Shown here in pieces: positions 16,289 to 24,632 of a DNA stretch of 64,000 bases. Position numbers and translations under genes: made by a program. A model generated the notes under the pieces. The model saw nothing but the letters and a program-made list of their open reading frames with translations. It was not told the DNA's origin and did no database searches. Source of the stretch: Aldehydirespirator sp965203575 (GTDB lineage Bacteria; Actinomycetota; Acidimicrobiia; Acidimicrobiales; Aldehydirespiratoraceae). Positions within the stretch are counted from its first letter, which is position 1; each line of letters starts with the position of its first letter. Where the stretch lies: assembly GCA_965203575.1 (NCBI GenBank), contig OZ241894.1, positions 2,356,001-2,420,000 on the forward strand. The letters are read 5' to 3'.

Positions 16289-17680
16289 ATGGCTGAGGTA
16301 GCCGTCATCGGCGCCGGCCCGGCCGGGCTCATGGCGGCGCTTCGCAGCGCGCAACTGGGCCATCGGTGCACCCTCTTGGAGGCAACGGCCGCTGTCGGAG
16401 GCATGGCCGGCAGCTTCGAGGTCGCGGGCCAGCGGGTCGACTACGGCTCCCACAGGCTGCATCCCGCCACCCCTGAGCGGTTCCTGGAGTTGTTCCGGTC
16501 GGTGCTCGGGCCCGATCTGCAGGTCAGGCCGCGCAACGGCCGGATCCGTCTGAACGGCCGGTGGGTCGCCTTCCCGCTGCGAGCGGGTGACATGGTGCGC
16601 AACCTGCCCCCGGCGTTCGGAGCCCGGGTCGCGCTCGACGCGGCCACGGCCCCGCTGCGGCGTCGCGTAACGGCAGCGCCCGTTTCATTCGAAGACGATG
16701 TAGCCCGCCGGCTCGGACCCTCGGTGGCCCGCGAGTTCTACGCGCCATACGCCCGCAAGCTCTACGGGGTCGATGCTGGTCTCCTCGATCGCGAGCTGGC
16801 CCTCCGGAGAGTGTCGGCCTCCGGGGCGGGCGATGTCATGAAGCGTGTCGTCAAGGCGGCGCGACCGCAGGGCCGGAGCTTCCTGTACCCCCGGCGGGGC
16901 TACGGGCAGCTCAGCGAGGCCCTGGCCGACGTCGCCACCGGCGCCGGGGTCGATCTGCGGCTGGGCGTCCGGGTTGGCGGGCTCGAAGCGGCCGGCGACG
17001 CCGTATCGGTACATGTCGACGGTGGAGTGCTCCGGGCCGACGCGGTCCTGTCGACCATGCCGATCCCGGCGCTGGCCGCGGCCGTGGATCCACCCCCTCC
17101 GGACCTGGTCGCCGAGGCCCTGGAACAATGCCGGACCAGGGCTGTCGTGCTCGCGTACCTGGTGGTCGGCCGCGACCGGTTCACCCCGTTCGACGCCCAC
17201 TACTTCCCCGGCGCGGAGACGGCCGTGTCGCGCCTGTCGGAGCCGAAGAACTACCGCGACGGCGACGATCCGCCCGGCCGCACCGTGCTGTGTGCCGAGA
17301 TCCCGTGCTGGCCCGGCGACGGGCTGTGGCAGCAGTCCGAAGACCGCATCGGCGAACTCGTGGCCGACGGCTTGGCGCGCGTCGGTCTGGAAGTCCCCGA
17401 GTTGGAGCGTGTCGAGGTGAGGCGGCTTCCCGCCGTGTATCCCGTCTACGAGATCGCCACCATGAGAGCTCGGGCCGTCGTCGAGGAATGGCTGCACTCG
17501 CTCGCTGAAGCCCGCGTGGTGTCGCTGGGACGTCATGGCTTCGGTGTGCTGGACAATTTGCATCACGTGCTGGCCATGGGTGAAGCGGCGGCGCGGGCCC
17601 TCGGCCCCGACGGCGCAGTGCATCCGGATGCCTGGTCCCGATCGCTGGACGGCTTCGCCTCCCACGTTGTGGAGGACTGA
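16289..17680 (+). CDS. FAD-dependent amine-oxidase-fold oxidoreductase (protoporphyrinogen-oxidase/UGM-like)
   Basis: A 463-aa flavoprotein. VAVIGAGPAGLMAALRSAQL is the dinucleotide-binding GxGxxG, followed by LLEATAAVGGMAGSF, the glycine-rich second motif. Near the C-terminus VVSLGRHGFGVLDNLHHVLAMG replaces the usual GD-motif. Similar proteins are annotated as NAD(P)-binding or protoporphyrinogen-oxidase-like enzymes and are often found in polysaccharide loci beside nucleotide-sugar epimerases. A role in glycan precursor chemistry (as for UDP-galactopyranose mutase) is possible; heme synthesis is the alternative. It follows the iron box at 16237, and bacterioferritin lies downstream on the same strand. 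Confidence 0.7.
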   Translation: MAEVAVIGAGPAGLMAALRSAQLGHRCTLLEATAAVGGMAGSFEVAGQRVDYGSHRLHPATPERFLELFRSVLGPDLQVRPRNGRIRLNGRWVAFPLRAGDMVRNLPPAFGARVALDAATAPLRRRVTAAPVSFEDDVARRLGPSVAREFYAPYARKLYGVDAGLLDRELALRRVSASGAGDVMKRVVKAARPQGRSFLYPRRGYGQLSEALADVATGAGVDLRLGVRVGGLEAAGDAVSVHVDGGVLRADAVLSTMPIPALAAAVDPPPPDLVAEALEQCRTRAVVLAYLVVGRDRFTPFDAHYFPGAETAVSRLSEPKNYRDGDDPPGRTVLCAEIPCWPGDGLWQQSEDRIGELVADGLARVGLEVPELERVEVRRLPAVYPVYEIATMRARAVVEEWLHSLAEARVVSLGRHGFGVLDNLHHVLAMGEAAARALGPDGAVHPDAWSRSLDGFASHVVED

Positions 17681-17738
17681 GCACGCGGCTCGCAACCTTG
17701 CTTCGAGCAAGCGGAGCGGGGGAAGTTAGGGTGGGGCC

Positions 17739-18209
17739 ATGCAAGGCTCACCGGAGATCATTGAGTTCCTCAACGAGGCGCTGGCCGCCGAGGTCACTGC
17801 CATCAACCAGTACTTCGTCAATTCCAAGGTCTGCGAGGACTGGGGCTGGACCCGCTTGGCGGCCAAGATGCGCGAGGAGTCGATCGAGGAGATGCACGAT
17901 GCCGAGAAGCTGATGGACCGCATCCTGTACCTGGACGGCATGCCCCGGCTGGAGAGCCTCGCCAGCGTGCGGGCCGGCAAGACGGTCGAGGAGCAGATGG
18001 AGAACGACCGGCTGCTCGAGGTGGCCGCCATCGACCGCTACCGCCGGGGAGTGGCCCTGGCCGAGGAGCAGGGCGACGTGGGCACCCGCGAGCTGCTCGA
18101 GCATCTGCTGGTGGGCGAGGAGGAGCATCTCGACTGGATCGAGACCCAGCAGAGCGCCATCGCCGACATCGGCATCCAGAACTACCTCCAGGCCCAGTTG
18201 GGCGACTGA
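17739..18209 (+). CDS. bfr: Bacterioferritin
   Basis: 156 aa, the usual Bfr length, starting MQGSPEIIEFLNEAL and ending QNYLQAQLGD. The protein forms a 24-subunit iron store with heme between subunits. Ferroxidase ligands seen: Glu18, Glu51, Glu94, Glu127, His130. The sixth position, His54 in E. coli and mycobacterial Bfr, is Asp here (EEMHDAEK), with a His at 53. Met52, the axial heme ligand, is kept. GGGGAAG ends about 18 nt upstream of ATG and a lone TTAGG half-site is at 17726. It closes the iron block. Confidence 0.95.
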   Translation: MQGSPEIIEFLNEALAAEVTAINQYFVNSKVCEDWGWTRLAAKMREESIEEMHDAEKLMDRILYLDGMPRLESLASVRAGKTVEEQMENDRLLEVAAIDRYRRGVALAEEQGDVGTRELLEHLLVGEEEHLDWIETQQSAIADIGIQNYLQAQLGD

Positions 18210-18252
18210 TCACCCCGTCCGCCGGGGGTTGGGACTGAGCCGGCGGGGCCGG

Positions 18253-20412
18253 GTGGACGGGACCGAGTCCTTCCCCAGGCGCCAGGCCCTCACCCGGCGG
18301 TTCACCCTGGGCGAGCCCCGGAACATCCGGGTGTCCGCCGACGGCACGCGGGTGGCCTTCCTGCGCTCATCGGGACCGGTCGACGCGGTCAATTCCCTGT
18401 GGGTGCTCGACGTGGCCTCTGGGGTCGAGCGCCTGGTGGCCGACCCCCGCCGACTCGGCTCCGGGGGCGACGGCCGGGACCTGCCGCCGGCGGAGCGGGC
18501 CCGGCGCGAGCGGGTGCGCGAGACCGGCTCGGGCATCGTCTCCTACGACGCCGACGAGGCGCTCGACACGGCGGTGTTCGCGCTGGGCGGCGAGCTGTGG
18601 CGGGTGTCGCTGGCGACCGGCGGACCGGCGCCGGTGGCCCTGCCCGCGCCGCCGGGGGCGTTCGACCCGCGACTGTCGCCGGACGGCGCCCGAGTGGCCT
18701 ACGTGGCCGAGTCCTCGCTGCGGGTGACCGGTGACCGCGCCGGCGACCGGTTGGTCGCCCACGAGCCGTGCGACACGGTCAGCTGGGGCGCGGCCGAGTT
18801 CGTGGCGGCCGAGGAGATGGGCCGCACCCGGGGGCACTGGTGGTCCCCCGACGGCCGAAGGCTGCTGGCCGCCCGCGTGGACACCGCGCCGGTGTCCCGC
18901 TGGTGGATCTCCGACCCCGCCTCGCCCGCCGGCGAGCCCGTCGAGATCCGCTATCCGGCCGCGGGCGAAGCCAACGCCGAGGTCGCCCTGGCCGTGTTCG
19001 ACATCGACGGCGACGCTGAACCGGTCACCGTCGCTTGGGACGAGGACGGCTGGGAGTACCTGGCCGCGGTGCGCTGGACCCCCGACGGCCTGCTGCTGAC
19101 GGTGCAGACTCGTGATCAGCGCACCCTGGGAGTCCTCAAGGCCGACCCCGACGCCGGGGAGTGCCGGCTGCTGAGGACCGTCACCGACGACGCCTGGGTG
19201 GAGCTGGTGCCAGGAGTTCCCCGTGTGGCGGCCGGCCGGCTGGTCACCGTGGAGGACCGCGGCCCGGCTCGCCGCCTGTGTGCAGACGGCGAGCCGCTCA
19301 CCACAGACCGCGTCCAGGTCCGCGCCGTCCACCACGCCGACGGCGACGGTGTGACGGTCACCGCCTCGGTCGACCCGGCCGAGGTCCATGTGGCCAGGGT
19401 GGGTTGGGACGGAGCCGTCGACTGGCTCACCACCGGCGCAGGTGTGCACAGCGTCGCCGCCGGCGGGGACACGGTCGTGGTCGCCGGACGCTCGCTCGAT
19501 CACCCTGGCCGGCGCTGCACAGTGCGGTCTCGGCGGCGCGCCGAGCCGGACCTTCTCATCGCCTCCCACGCGGCCGAGCCGGGCCTGGAGCTGAACGTCG
19601 AGCTCGTCGAGCTCGGACCCCGCCGGCTCGTCTCGGCCATCGTGCTGCCCTCGGACGGCGCCGGAAGAGACGGCAGCCCGCTGCCGGTACTGCTCGACCC
19701 CTACGGCGGTCCCCACGTCCAGCGGGTGCAACGGGCCGAGGCGCTGTTCCACACCTCGCAGTGGTTCGCCGACCAGGGCTTCGCCGTGCTGGTCGTCGAC
19801 GGGCGGGGCACACCCGGTCGGGGCCCGGCCTTCGAGCGGGCCGTGCGGGGCGATCTCGCCGGCCCGGTCCTGGAAGACCAGATCGAGGCGTTGGGCGACG
19901 CCGCCGACCGCTACCCGATGCTCGACCTGGCAAGGGTGGCCATCCGGGGCTGGTCCTTCGGCGGCTACCTGGCCGCGCTGGCCGTGCTGCGGCGCCCCGA
20001 CGTGTTCGCCGCGGCCGTCGCCGGAGCGCCGGTCACCGACTGGCGCCTCTACGACACTCACTACACCGAGCGCTACCTGGGGCACCCGGCGACCGAGCCC
20101 GGCAACTACGAGCGAACCGACCTGACCCCGCTGGCGTCCGGCTTGCAGCGACCGCTGATGCTGATCCACGGCCTCGCCGACGACAACGTGGTGGCCGCCC
20201 ACACCCTGCGGCTCTCGCAGGCGCTGACCGAGGCCGGGCGACCCCACACCGTGCTCCCCCTCAGCGGGATCACCCACATGACCCCCCAGGAGGAGGTGGC
20301 CGAGAACCTGCTGCTGCTCCAACTCCGCTTCCTGCAGGACGCCCTGGGGATGCCACCATTGGCGCCCGCCGAACAGCAGCAGCCACGCGACGAGGGAGCA
20401 AGCGGTGAGTGA
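18253..20412 (+). CDS. S9-family dipeptidyl peptidase IV-like serine peptidase
   Basis: About 719 aa. The N-terminal 450 residues have the beta-propeller pattern of DPP IV/prolyl oligopeptidases (repeated DGxRVAF/Y and SPDG motifs). The C-terminal alpha/beta hydrolase carries the triad: Ser568 in GWSFGGY, Asp643 in HGLADDNV and His675 in GITHMTP. There is no signal peptide, so it is probably cytoplasmic and cleaves proline-containing peptides. GTG 18253 is chosen; TTG 18229 is in frame. It overlaps the next start by 8 nt. Confidence 0.88.
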   Translation: MDGTESFPRRQALTRRFTLGEPRNIRVSADGTRVAFLRSSGPVDAVNSLWVLDVASGVERLVADPRRLGSGGDGRDLPPAERARRERVRETGSGIVSYDADEALDTAVFALGGELWRVSLATGGPAPVALPAPPGAFDPRLSPDGARVAYVAESSLRVTGDRAGDRLVAHEPCDTVSWGAAEFVAAEEMGRTRGHWWSPDGRRLLAARVDTAPVSRWWISDPASPAGEPVEIRYPAAGEANAEVALAVFDIDGDAEPVTVAWDEDGWEYLAAVRWTPDGLLLTVQTRDQRTLGVLKADPDAGECRLLRTVTDDAWVELVPGVPRVAAGRLVTVEDRGPARRLCADGEPLTTDRVQVRAVHHADGDGVTVTASVDPAEVHVARVGWDGAVDWLTTGAGVHSVAAGGDTVVVAGRSLDHPGRRCTVRSRRRAEPDLLIASHAAEPGLELNVELVELGPRRLVSAIVLPSDGAGRDGSPLPVLLDPYGGPHVQRVQRAEALFHTSQWFADQGFAVLVVDGRGTPGRGPAFERAVRGDLAGPVLEDQIEALGDAADRYPMLDLARVAIRGWSFGGYLAALAVLRRPDVFAAAVAGAPVTDWRLYDTHYTERYLGHPATEPGNYERTDLTPLASGLQRPLMLIHGLADDNVVAAHTLRLSQALTEAGRPHTVLPLSGITHMTPQEEVAENLLLLQLRFLQDALGMPPLAPAEQQQPRDEGASGE

Positions 20413-21622
20413 CACGCAGCCCGAGGCGACCGCGGGAGCCGACTCCGAGGTGGTGGCCGCCCTCCGCTGGGAGCGGCTGATGGACGGTAAGGCGTGGGAG
20501 GACTTCTGCGACACGCTCAAGGCCGCGGGTCGCATCGTGGTGCGCGAGACGCCCGACGGCGATCCGAAGGACCGGGTGGAGGGCTTCCGCTACCTCACCC
20601 GCATGATCATGATGGCCTCGGCCCGGGCCATCGAGCGCCGCACCCCGGGCGCCCGCCCCCGGCCGATCCGGCTCATCCCGCCGCCGCTGCGGGGCGGGCA
20701 GGGGGTGCAGTCCCCGAACCAGGACCACATCGTCCAGCCGGTGGACTCCCGTTACCGGTACCGGGTCACCGGCAACCTCGGCAGCGCCTACACCCACCTG
20801 TCGGCGTGGAGCCCGCCCATCCCCGACGATGTCGGCGCGTTCGGTGTCGGTCTGGGAGCCGAGGACCACCTGCCCGGCTTCAACCCGAACATGGCGCTGA
20901 CCCCGCACAGCTTCGTGCTGGCCGACCTTGCCGCCGCCGACGGCGCCGTGAATTTCGTGATGTCGGTCGACGACCCCGGCCCCGACGAGGTGTGGTTCCC
21001 GATGACGCGCCAGATCCGCGAGCTGATGGGCCGGGTCGTCTACGCGGACCGCGGCTCCGAGTCGCCGCCCCGGCTGGAGATCAGCTGCCTGGACGAGCAT
21101 CCGCGCCCGGCCACGCCCGAGCCCGACGACATGGCTGCCCGTCTGGCGGTGGCCGCCCAGCTGATCCTCGGGCTGCTCAGCGACTACGGGGGCTGGACCC
21201 GCGACCTGCTGACCCGCGAGAACCAGCTCGAATACACCAAGGAGTGGTACGAGCGCATCGGAGGGTCGCCCGACGACCGCCACTTCGAGTTCGGCTACTG
21301 GCGGCTGCAGCCCGGCGCCGCGCTGGTGGTGGAGTTCGCCGAGCCTCGCTGCCAGCAGTGGAACTTCCAGCTGTGCAACCACTGGATGGAGAACCTGGCC
21401 GACTACTTCCGGGGCCGGGGCTACGTGGACAGCGAGAACGCGACACGCGGGCCAGACGGCCGGGTGCGGATCGTGGTGGCCGCCGCCGATCCGGGCGTCC
21501 CCAACTGGATCGACCCCGGGGAACGGGACCACGGCGTGATGGGCCTGCGCTTCGTCCAGCCCGCGAGCGTGCCCGAGATCTCATGCCGTCTGATGCCGCT
21601 CGAGGAGCTGTCGGCACCCTGA
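20405..21622 (+). CDS. DUF1214-like conserved protein
   Basis: A 405-aa soluble protein. WERLMDGKAWEDFCDTLKAA, GFRYLTRMIM and SRYRYRVTGNLGSAYTHLS, then a C-terminal part with FEFGYWRLQPGAALVV, WNFQLCNHWMENL and HGVMGLRFVQP. These match actinobacterial proteins annotated with DUF1214, which have no established biochemistry. No signal peptide or membrane segment. GTG 20405 overlaps the peptidase stop by 8 nt, implying one transcript. Confidence 0.6.
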   Translation: MSDTQPEATAGADSEVVAALRWERLMDGKAWEDFCDTLKAAGRIVVRETPDGDPKDRVEGFRYLTRMIMMASARAIERRTPGARPRPIRLIPPPLRGGQGVQSPNQDHIVQPVDSRYRYRVTGNLGSAYTHLSAWSPPIPDDVGAFGVGLGAEDHLPGFNPNMALTPHSFVLADLAAADGAVNFVMSVDDPGPDEVWFPMTRQIRELMGRVVYADRGSESPPRLEISCLDEHPRPATPEPDDMAARLAVAAQLILGLLSDYGGWTRDLLTRENQLEYTKEWYERIGGSPDDRHFEFGYWRLQPGAALVVEFAEPRCQQWNFQLCNHWMENLADYFRGRGYVDSENATRGPDGRVRIVVAAADPGVPNWIDPGERDHGVMGLRFVQPASVPEISCRLMPLEELSAP

Positions 21623-21703
21623 GCCTGGACCCGCGATGGTTGACCGGTGATGAGCCCGGGGGCATCTCGCAGAACGCGCCGCCTGCGGCACGCGGCTGCG
21701 GGA

Positions 21704-22120
21704 TCACACGAGGTTGCAGGCTGGCGTCGTGGCCCAGCCGCCGCCTGTCTGGAGGGTGCCGGTGAACACGACTATGTCCAGTTCGATGTCGTCGTAGATG
21801 ATGGCAAGCTGCCGGCATCTCGCCGCGTAGGCGCGGTTGATCCGGTCGACGTCCTCCGGTGTCTGAGGCGTCTCTGCCCTCCACCGCTGCTCGAGGCCGG
21901 TGGCAGCCAGGAACGCGGCCTGCTGGCGGGCCCTCTGTGAGGCCACATTCTCAGCGGTGTCGTCCACCACTTGTTGCACCACCACCACCCCCAGAGCGGC
22001 CAGCCCCGCCACCGCGGCCACTACCAGCAGCCACTCCAGCGTGGTCAGCCCTGCCTCACCGCGAACGGCACGGGAGTTATGGAACATCAGTCTTGAGCGC
22101 TCATGAGCCTTACCCTCCAT
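21704..22120 (-). CDS. Type IV prepilin-like protein
   Basis: 138 aa. A short basic leader ends RGEAG, followed by LTTLEWLLVVAAVAGLAALG. This is a canonical prepilin peptidase site (Gly before Leu+1, Glu at +5) and a hydrophobic N-terminal helix. The rest is a small globular domain with two cysteines (ARCRQL and ACNLV) able to form the usual C-terminal disulfide loop. ATG 22120 overlaps the previous stop by 11 nt; ATG 22087 is a good alternative giving a 13-residue leader. No pilus assembly gene is nearby. It is the last gene of the minus-strand surface island. Confidence 0.65.
   Translation of the reverse strand: MEGKAHERSRLMFHNSRAVRGEAGLTTLEWLLVVAAVAGLAALGVVVVQQVVDDTAENVASQRARQQAAFLAATGLEQRWRAETPQTPEDVDRINRAYAARCRQLAIIYDDIELDIVVFTGTLQTGGGWATTPACNLV
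22077..22099. repeat. 23-bp direct repeat, left copy
   Basis: TTATGGAACATCAGTCTTGAG plus CG, exactly repeated at 24144-24166. The pair brackets the two paralogous repeat-bearing genes. Confidence 0.9.
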
Positions 22121-23174
22121 CAGGCAATGGAACCACCGAGTCAGGATTTTCCTGTACCCAGTCCTGGGCAGCCTTCAGGTAGTACTCGTGCTGCAACTCC
22201 AGAAGCCGGTCGGTCTCCTCATCCTTGCCCGCGTATATCCGGGACTGACTCCAGCACCTCTCTTCGGCTTCAAGCATCCGTTCCCCGATCAGGCCGAGTT
22301 CCTCCAACATGGCATCCTGTTGCTCCTGGCTTAGTTGGACCCACTCTAAAACCGTGGGCAGGCCGTACTCGTTCCAACACAGATCCCAGTTGTCTTGCTT
22401 TGACAGGCTCAGCCAAGGATAATAGGGGTCTTTATTCCAGCGGTTGATAAGCTCTCCTAGAATCTCAAGTTCGAACCAGCCCCGGCGCCGTGTCTCCAGA
22501 TCCTCCGATTGATGCTTGGCGTATGCGTCGGGCATATTGCTCTCCCCGAATGTTTCCCCTCCATTTATAAGCAGCATGAATTCTCGGACGATCTCTTCCA
22601 ACCCCAACTCGGGCTGTTGTGGCGTCTGCGCAACCGTTTCTACAGATGTAGCGCTGTCGTCCTCGGTCTCGGGAGCGCTTGAAGTTGACTGTGGCTGTGC
22701 GGAGTCTGTGAAGTCCCCCGCGACCGGGACACTGTCGCCGCCATCATCAGAAATGGCGCTGTCGTCCTCGGTCTCGGGAACAGATGGAGTTGACTGTGGC
22801 CGTGCGGAGTCTGTGAAGTCCCCCGCGACCGGGACACTGTCGCCGCCATCATCAGAAATGGCGCTGTCGTCCTCGGTCTCGGGAACAGATGGAGTTGACT
22901 GTGGCCGTGCGGAGTCTGTGAAGTCCCCCGCGACCGGGACACTGTCGCCGCCATCATCAGAAATAGCGCTGTCGTCCTCGGTCTCGGGAACAGATGGAGT
23001 TGGCCGTTGCTGTCCGGGGTCCGTGAACTCGCCGGCGGCTGTGACGCCGCCGCTGCCGTCATGGCTGAACCGGTCTACAGCGAGCCATGCCACAGCAGCC
23101 ACGACCGCCCCTATCAGACCGGCGACCAGCACCCGACGGGCCGAGATCAGGGGTGTGTCACTCGCCTGGGCCAT
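22110..23174 (-). CDS. Membrane-anchored protein with 35-residue acidic tandem repeats
   Basis: 354 aa, no recognised family. One N-terminal membrane anchor (VLVAGLIGAVVAAVAWLAV), then about four copies of a 35-aa Ser/Asp/Pro-rich repeat (STPSVPETEDDSAISDDGG...), then a domain of about 165 aa. Landmarks of that domain are LGLEEIVREF, LETRRRGWFELE, DPYYPWL, two conserved cysteines (DLCWNEYG, ERCWSQSRIYAG) and a C-terminal WVQENPDSVVPLP. The same domain recurs in the neighbour at 23244-24119, so this is a paralogous pair on one operon. The repeat is probably a disordered stalk that holds the domain outside the membrane. ATG 23174 preferred over GTG 23180. Confidence 0.75.
   Translation of the reverse strand: MAQASDTPLISARRVLVAGLIGAVVAAVAWLAVDRFSHDGSGGVTAAGEFTDPGQQRPTPSVPETEDDSAISDDGGDSVPVAGDFTDSARPQSTPSVPETEDDSAISDDGGDSVPVAGDFTDSARPQSTPSVPETEDDSAISDDGGDSVPVAGDFTDSAQPQSTSSAPETEDDSATSVETVAQTPQQPELGLEEIVREFMLLINGGETFGESNMPDAYAKHQSEDLETRRRGWFELEILGELINRWNKDPYYPWLSLSKQDNWDLCWNEYGLPTVLEWVQLSQEQQDAMLEELGLIGERMLEAEERCWSQSRIYAGKDEETDRLLELQHEYYLKAAQDWVQENPDSVVPLPDGG
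22646..23065 (-). repeat. 105-bp tandem repeats, about four units (in frame)
   Basis: Unit starts at 22646, 22751, 22856 and 22961. The units at 22751 and 22856 appear identical over most of their length; the outer ones are diverged. Length 105 = 35 codons keeps the frame, so the copy number can change without breaking the gene. Confidence 0.9.
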
Positions 23175-23243
23175 TCTCACTCCAGGACCAATGGGCTATT
23201 TCAGGCCGGCGGCGGTCACTTCTAGACATATCCGATGTCTTCT

Positions 23244-24119
23244 TCATCCCCGGAGGGGCAGGGGCACCACCGAGTCGGGGTTTTCCTGCACCCAGTCTTG
23301 AGCAGCGGTCAGGTAGTACTGGTGCTGCAACTCCAGAAGCCGGTCGGTCTCCTCATCCTTGCCTGCGTATATCCGGGCTCGACTCCAGCAGTCGTCTACA
23401 ACTTGCTCCATCCGCTCACCCACCAGACCGAGTTCCTCCATCAGAGCATCCTGCTGTTCTGGTGTTAGCGGACCGAACTCCTCCAATGGGGGCACGCCGT
23501 ATTCCTCCAAGCATGACCACCAGCTATCGTCCCGTAGTTTCTGCAGCAGCGGATAGTAAGGATCATCCGCTTGTATCGAGACAAAATGCACATGGACTGC
23601 TAGTTCGAACTCACCTCTGCGTCTCGTCTCGAAGTCCGTTGAATCAAGCTTGGCATAGATGCTGGGAACATAGTCGTCTTCCGCACGTAAGGTTTCCCCG
23701 CCCCAGAACTCCAGTGTGAATTCGCGAACTATGTCCTCCAAACCTAGATCCGCTTGTGGCGGTGTCTGCGCTGCGGTCAGATCGGACTCCGCATCAGTGT
23801 CCTTGCGGGAAGACTCCAAGTCATCCTGACCGTCGCTACGCTCTGGGGAAACCGCCGGTTCGGACTCCGCATCAGTGTCCTTGCGGAAAGACTCCAAGTC
23901 ATCCTGACCGTCGCTACGCTCTGGAGGAACTGCTTGGGACTGATCGATGTCTGCTTCCTTCTCGGCAACAGTCACGGGCTCGACATAGCCGTCACCTTCA
24001 GCAGCGAATCGGGCTACAATCTGCCAGACACCCGCGGCCAAGAGTAGGACAACCAGGCCTGTCACCAGGATCCAAAACCAGAGTGGTCGACGGTCATGAG
24101 TCTCTTGTTGTCTACTCAT
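23244..24119 (-). CDS. Paralogous membrane-anchored protein with acidic repeats
   Basis: 291 aa; N-terminal anchor (LWFWILVTGLVVLLLAAGVW), an acidic linker with two 26-aa repeats (SDGQDDLES.RKDTDAES), then the same C-terminal domain as the protein at 22110-23174: LGLEDIVREF, FETRRRGEFELA, DPYYPLL, cysteines in SCLEEYG and DDCWSRARIYAG, end WVQENPDSVVPLP. The linkers of the two paralogs share composition but not sequence, so the repeats expanded independently. Function unknown; no family recognised. It lies 34 nt after the phospholipase-like gene on the same strand. Confidence 0.75.
   Translation of the reverse strand: MSRQQETHDRRPLWFWILVTGLVVLLLAAGVWQIVARFAAEGDGYVEPVTVAEKEADIDQSQAVPPERSDGQDDLESFRKDTDAESEPAVSPERSDGQDDLESSRKDTDAESDLTAAQTPPQADLGLEDIVREFTLEFWGGETLRAEDDYVPSIYAKLDSTDFETRRRGEFELAVHVHFVSIQADDPYYPLLQKLRDDSWWSCLEEYGVPPLEEFGPLTPEQQDALMEELGLVGERMEQVVDDCWSRARIYAGKDEETDRLLELQHQYYLTAAQDWVQENPDSVVPLPLRG
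23782..23937 (-). repeat. 78-bp tandem repeat, two in-frame copies
   Basis: Two near-identical units starting at 23782 and 23860 (TCGGACTCCGCATCAGTG...) encode the 26-aa linker repeat. Confidence 0.85.
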
Positions 24120-24143
24120 GTTTCGTCCTAATCCTCAGGCCCT

Positions 24144-24166
24144 TTATGGAACATCAGTCTTGAGCG
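24144..24166. repeat. 23-bp direct repeat, right copy
   Basis: Exact second copy of the repeat at 22077-22099. It overlaps the 3' end of the phospholipase-like gene, as the other copy overlaps the 5' end of the prepilin gene. Confidence 0.9.
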
Positions 24167-24564
24167 ACATATCCGACATCTTCAGGGTCCGTTTCGTACT
24201 TGTCGACAGACGGAGCATGGGAGTTGAGGACCTTCCAAGCCGTGTTGGACAGTTGCTTGCAGTCAACGCCAATAAGCGACCAACCGCCAGTATAGGTAAT
24301 GCTGCATATGTGGTCCCAGTCGGCCTTCAGTCTGTCATTGCTGAATCTGTAGTTCCTCTGGTTCCACGAGTCGACTTCATACTCCTCTTGTATTCGGTAC
24401 AGGTTGCGCCATGCAAAGTCGTGCCTCCAACAGCCTTCCTTGAGCGGAGCCTTCGGGGCGAACGGCGTCAATGGAATGTACTCGTTGCCCCAGCCCGTGA
24501 TTGCTTGAACCGGGCCTGCAAGCCACCTAGGAGACTGCTGAATAATGCCGATTTCGCGCGACAC
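24154..24564 (-). CDS. Prokaryotic phospholipase A2-like domain, N-terminus replaced (probably truncated)
   Basis: 136 aa. GCWRHDFAWRNL contains the His-Asp catalytic pair and a Cys as in secreted bacterial phospholipase A2; WNQRNYRFSNDRLKADWDHIC supplies the partner helix and second Cys. Family members are exported and processed; here no signal peptide exists. The only usable start (GTG 24564) and the first 12 codons lie inside a 101-bp terminal-repeat element at 24530-24630. An in-frame stop lies just upstream. The gene has probably lost its 5' end by insertion. Confidence 0.6.
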   Translation of the reverse strand: MSREIGIIQQSPRWLAGPVQAITGWGNEYIPLTPFAPKAPLKEGCWRHDFAWRNLYRIQEEYEVDSWNQRNYRFSNDRLKADWDHICSITYTGGWSLIGVDCKQLSNTAWKVLNSHAPSVDKYETDPEDVGYVAQD

Positions 24565-24630
24565 GCAAGCCTCTGACCTAGGGTTTTGTGGATCCGAAAC
24601 GACCGTTTGGGGACATAATCAACAGTCTCC
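24530..24630. mobile_element. 101-bp MITE-like element with terminal inverted repeats, TA-flanked
   Basis: Left end GGAGACTGCTGAATAATGCC, right end (complement) GGAGACTGTTGATTATGTCC: 15 of 20 match, the first eight perfectly. A TA dinucleotide within CCTAGG abuts each end (24528-24529 and 24631-24632), the target pattern of IS630/Tc1-mariner transposition. A third partial end, GGAGACTGCTGA, starts at 24633, so a second, decayed copy may abut it. No transposase is encoded. Confidence 0.55.
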
Positions 24631-24632
24631 TA

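Noticed and set aside
17720..17738. TTAGGG before bacterioferritin as a full iron box
   Set aside because: Only one half-site is present (GTTAGGGTGGGG), with no matching CCTAA half, so it was not listed as a regulatory feature.
22646..23065. Evenly spaced repeats as a possible CRISPR array
   Set aside because: Units are 105 bp without unique spacers and are in frame within a protein-coding gene.
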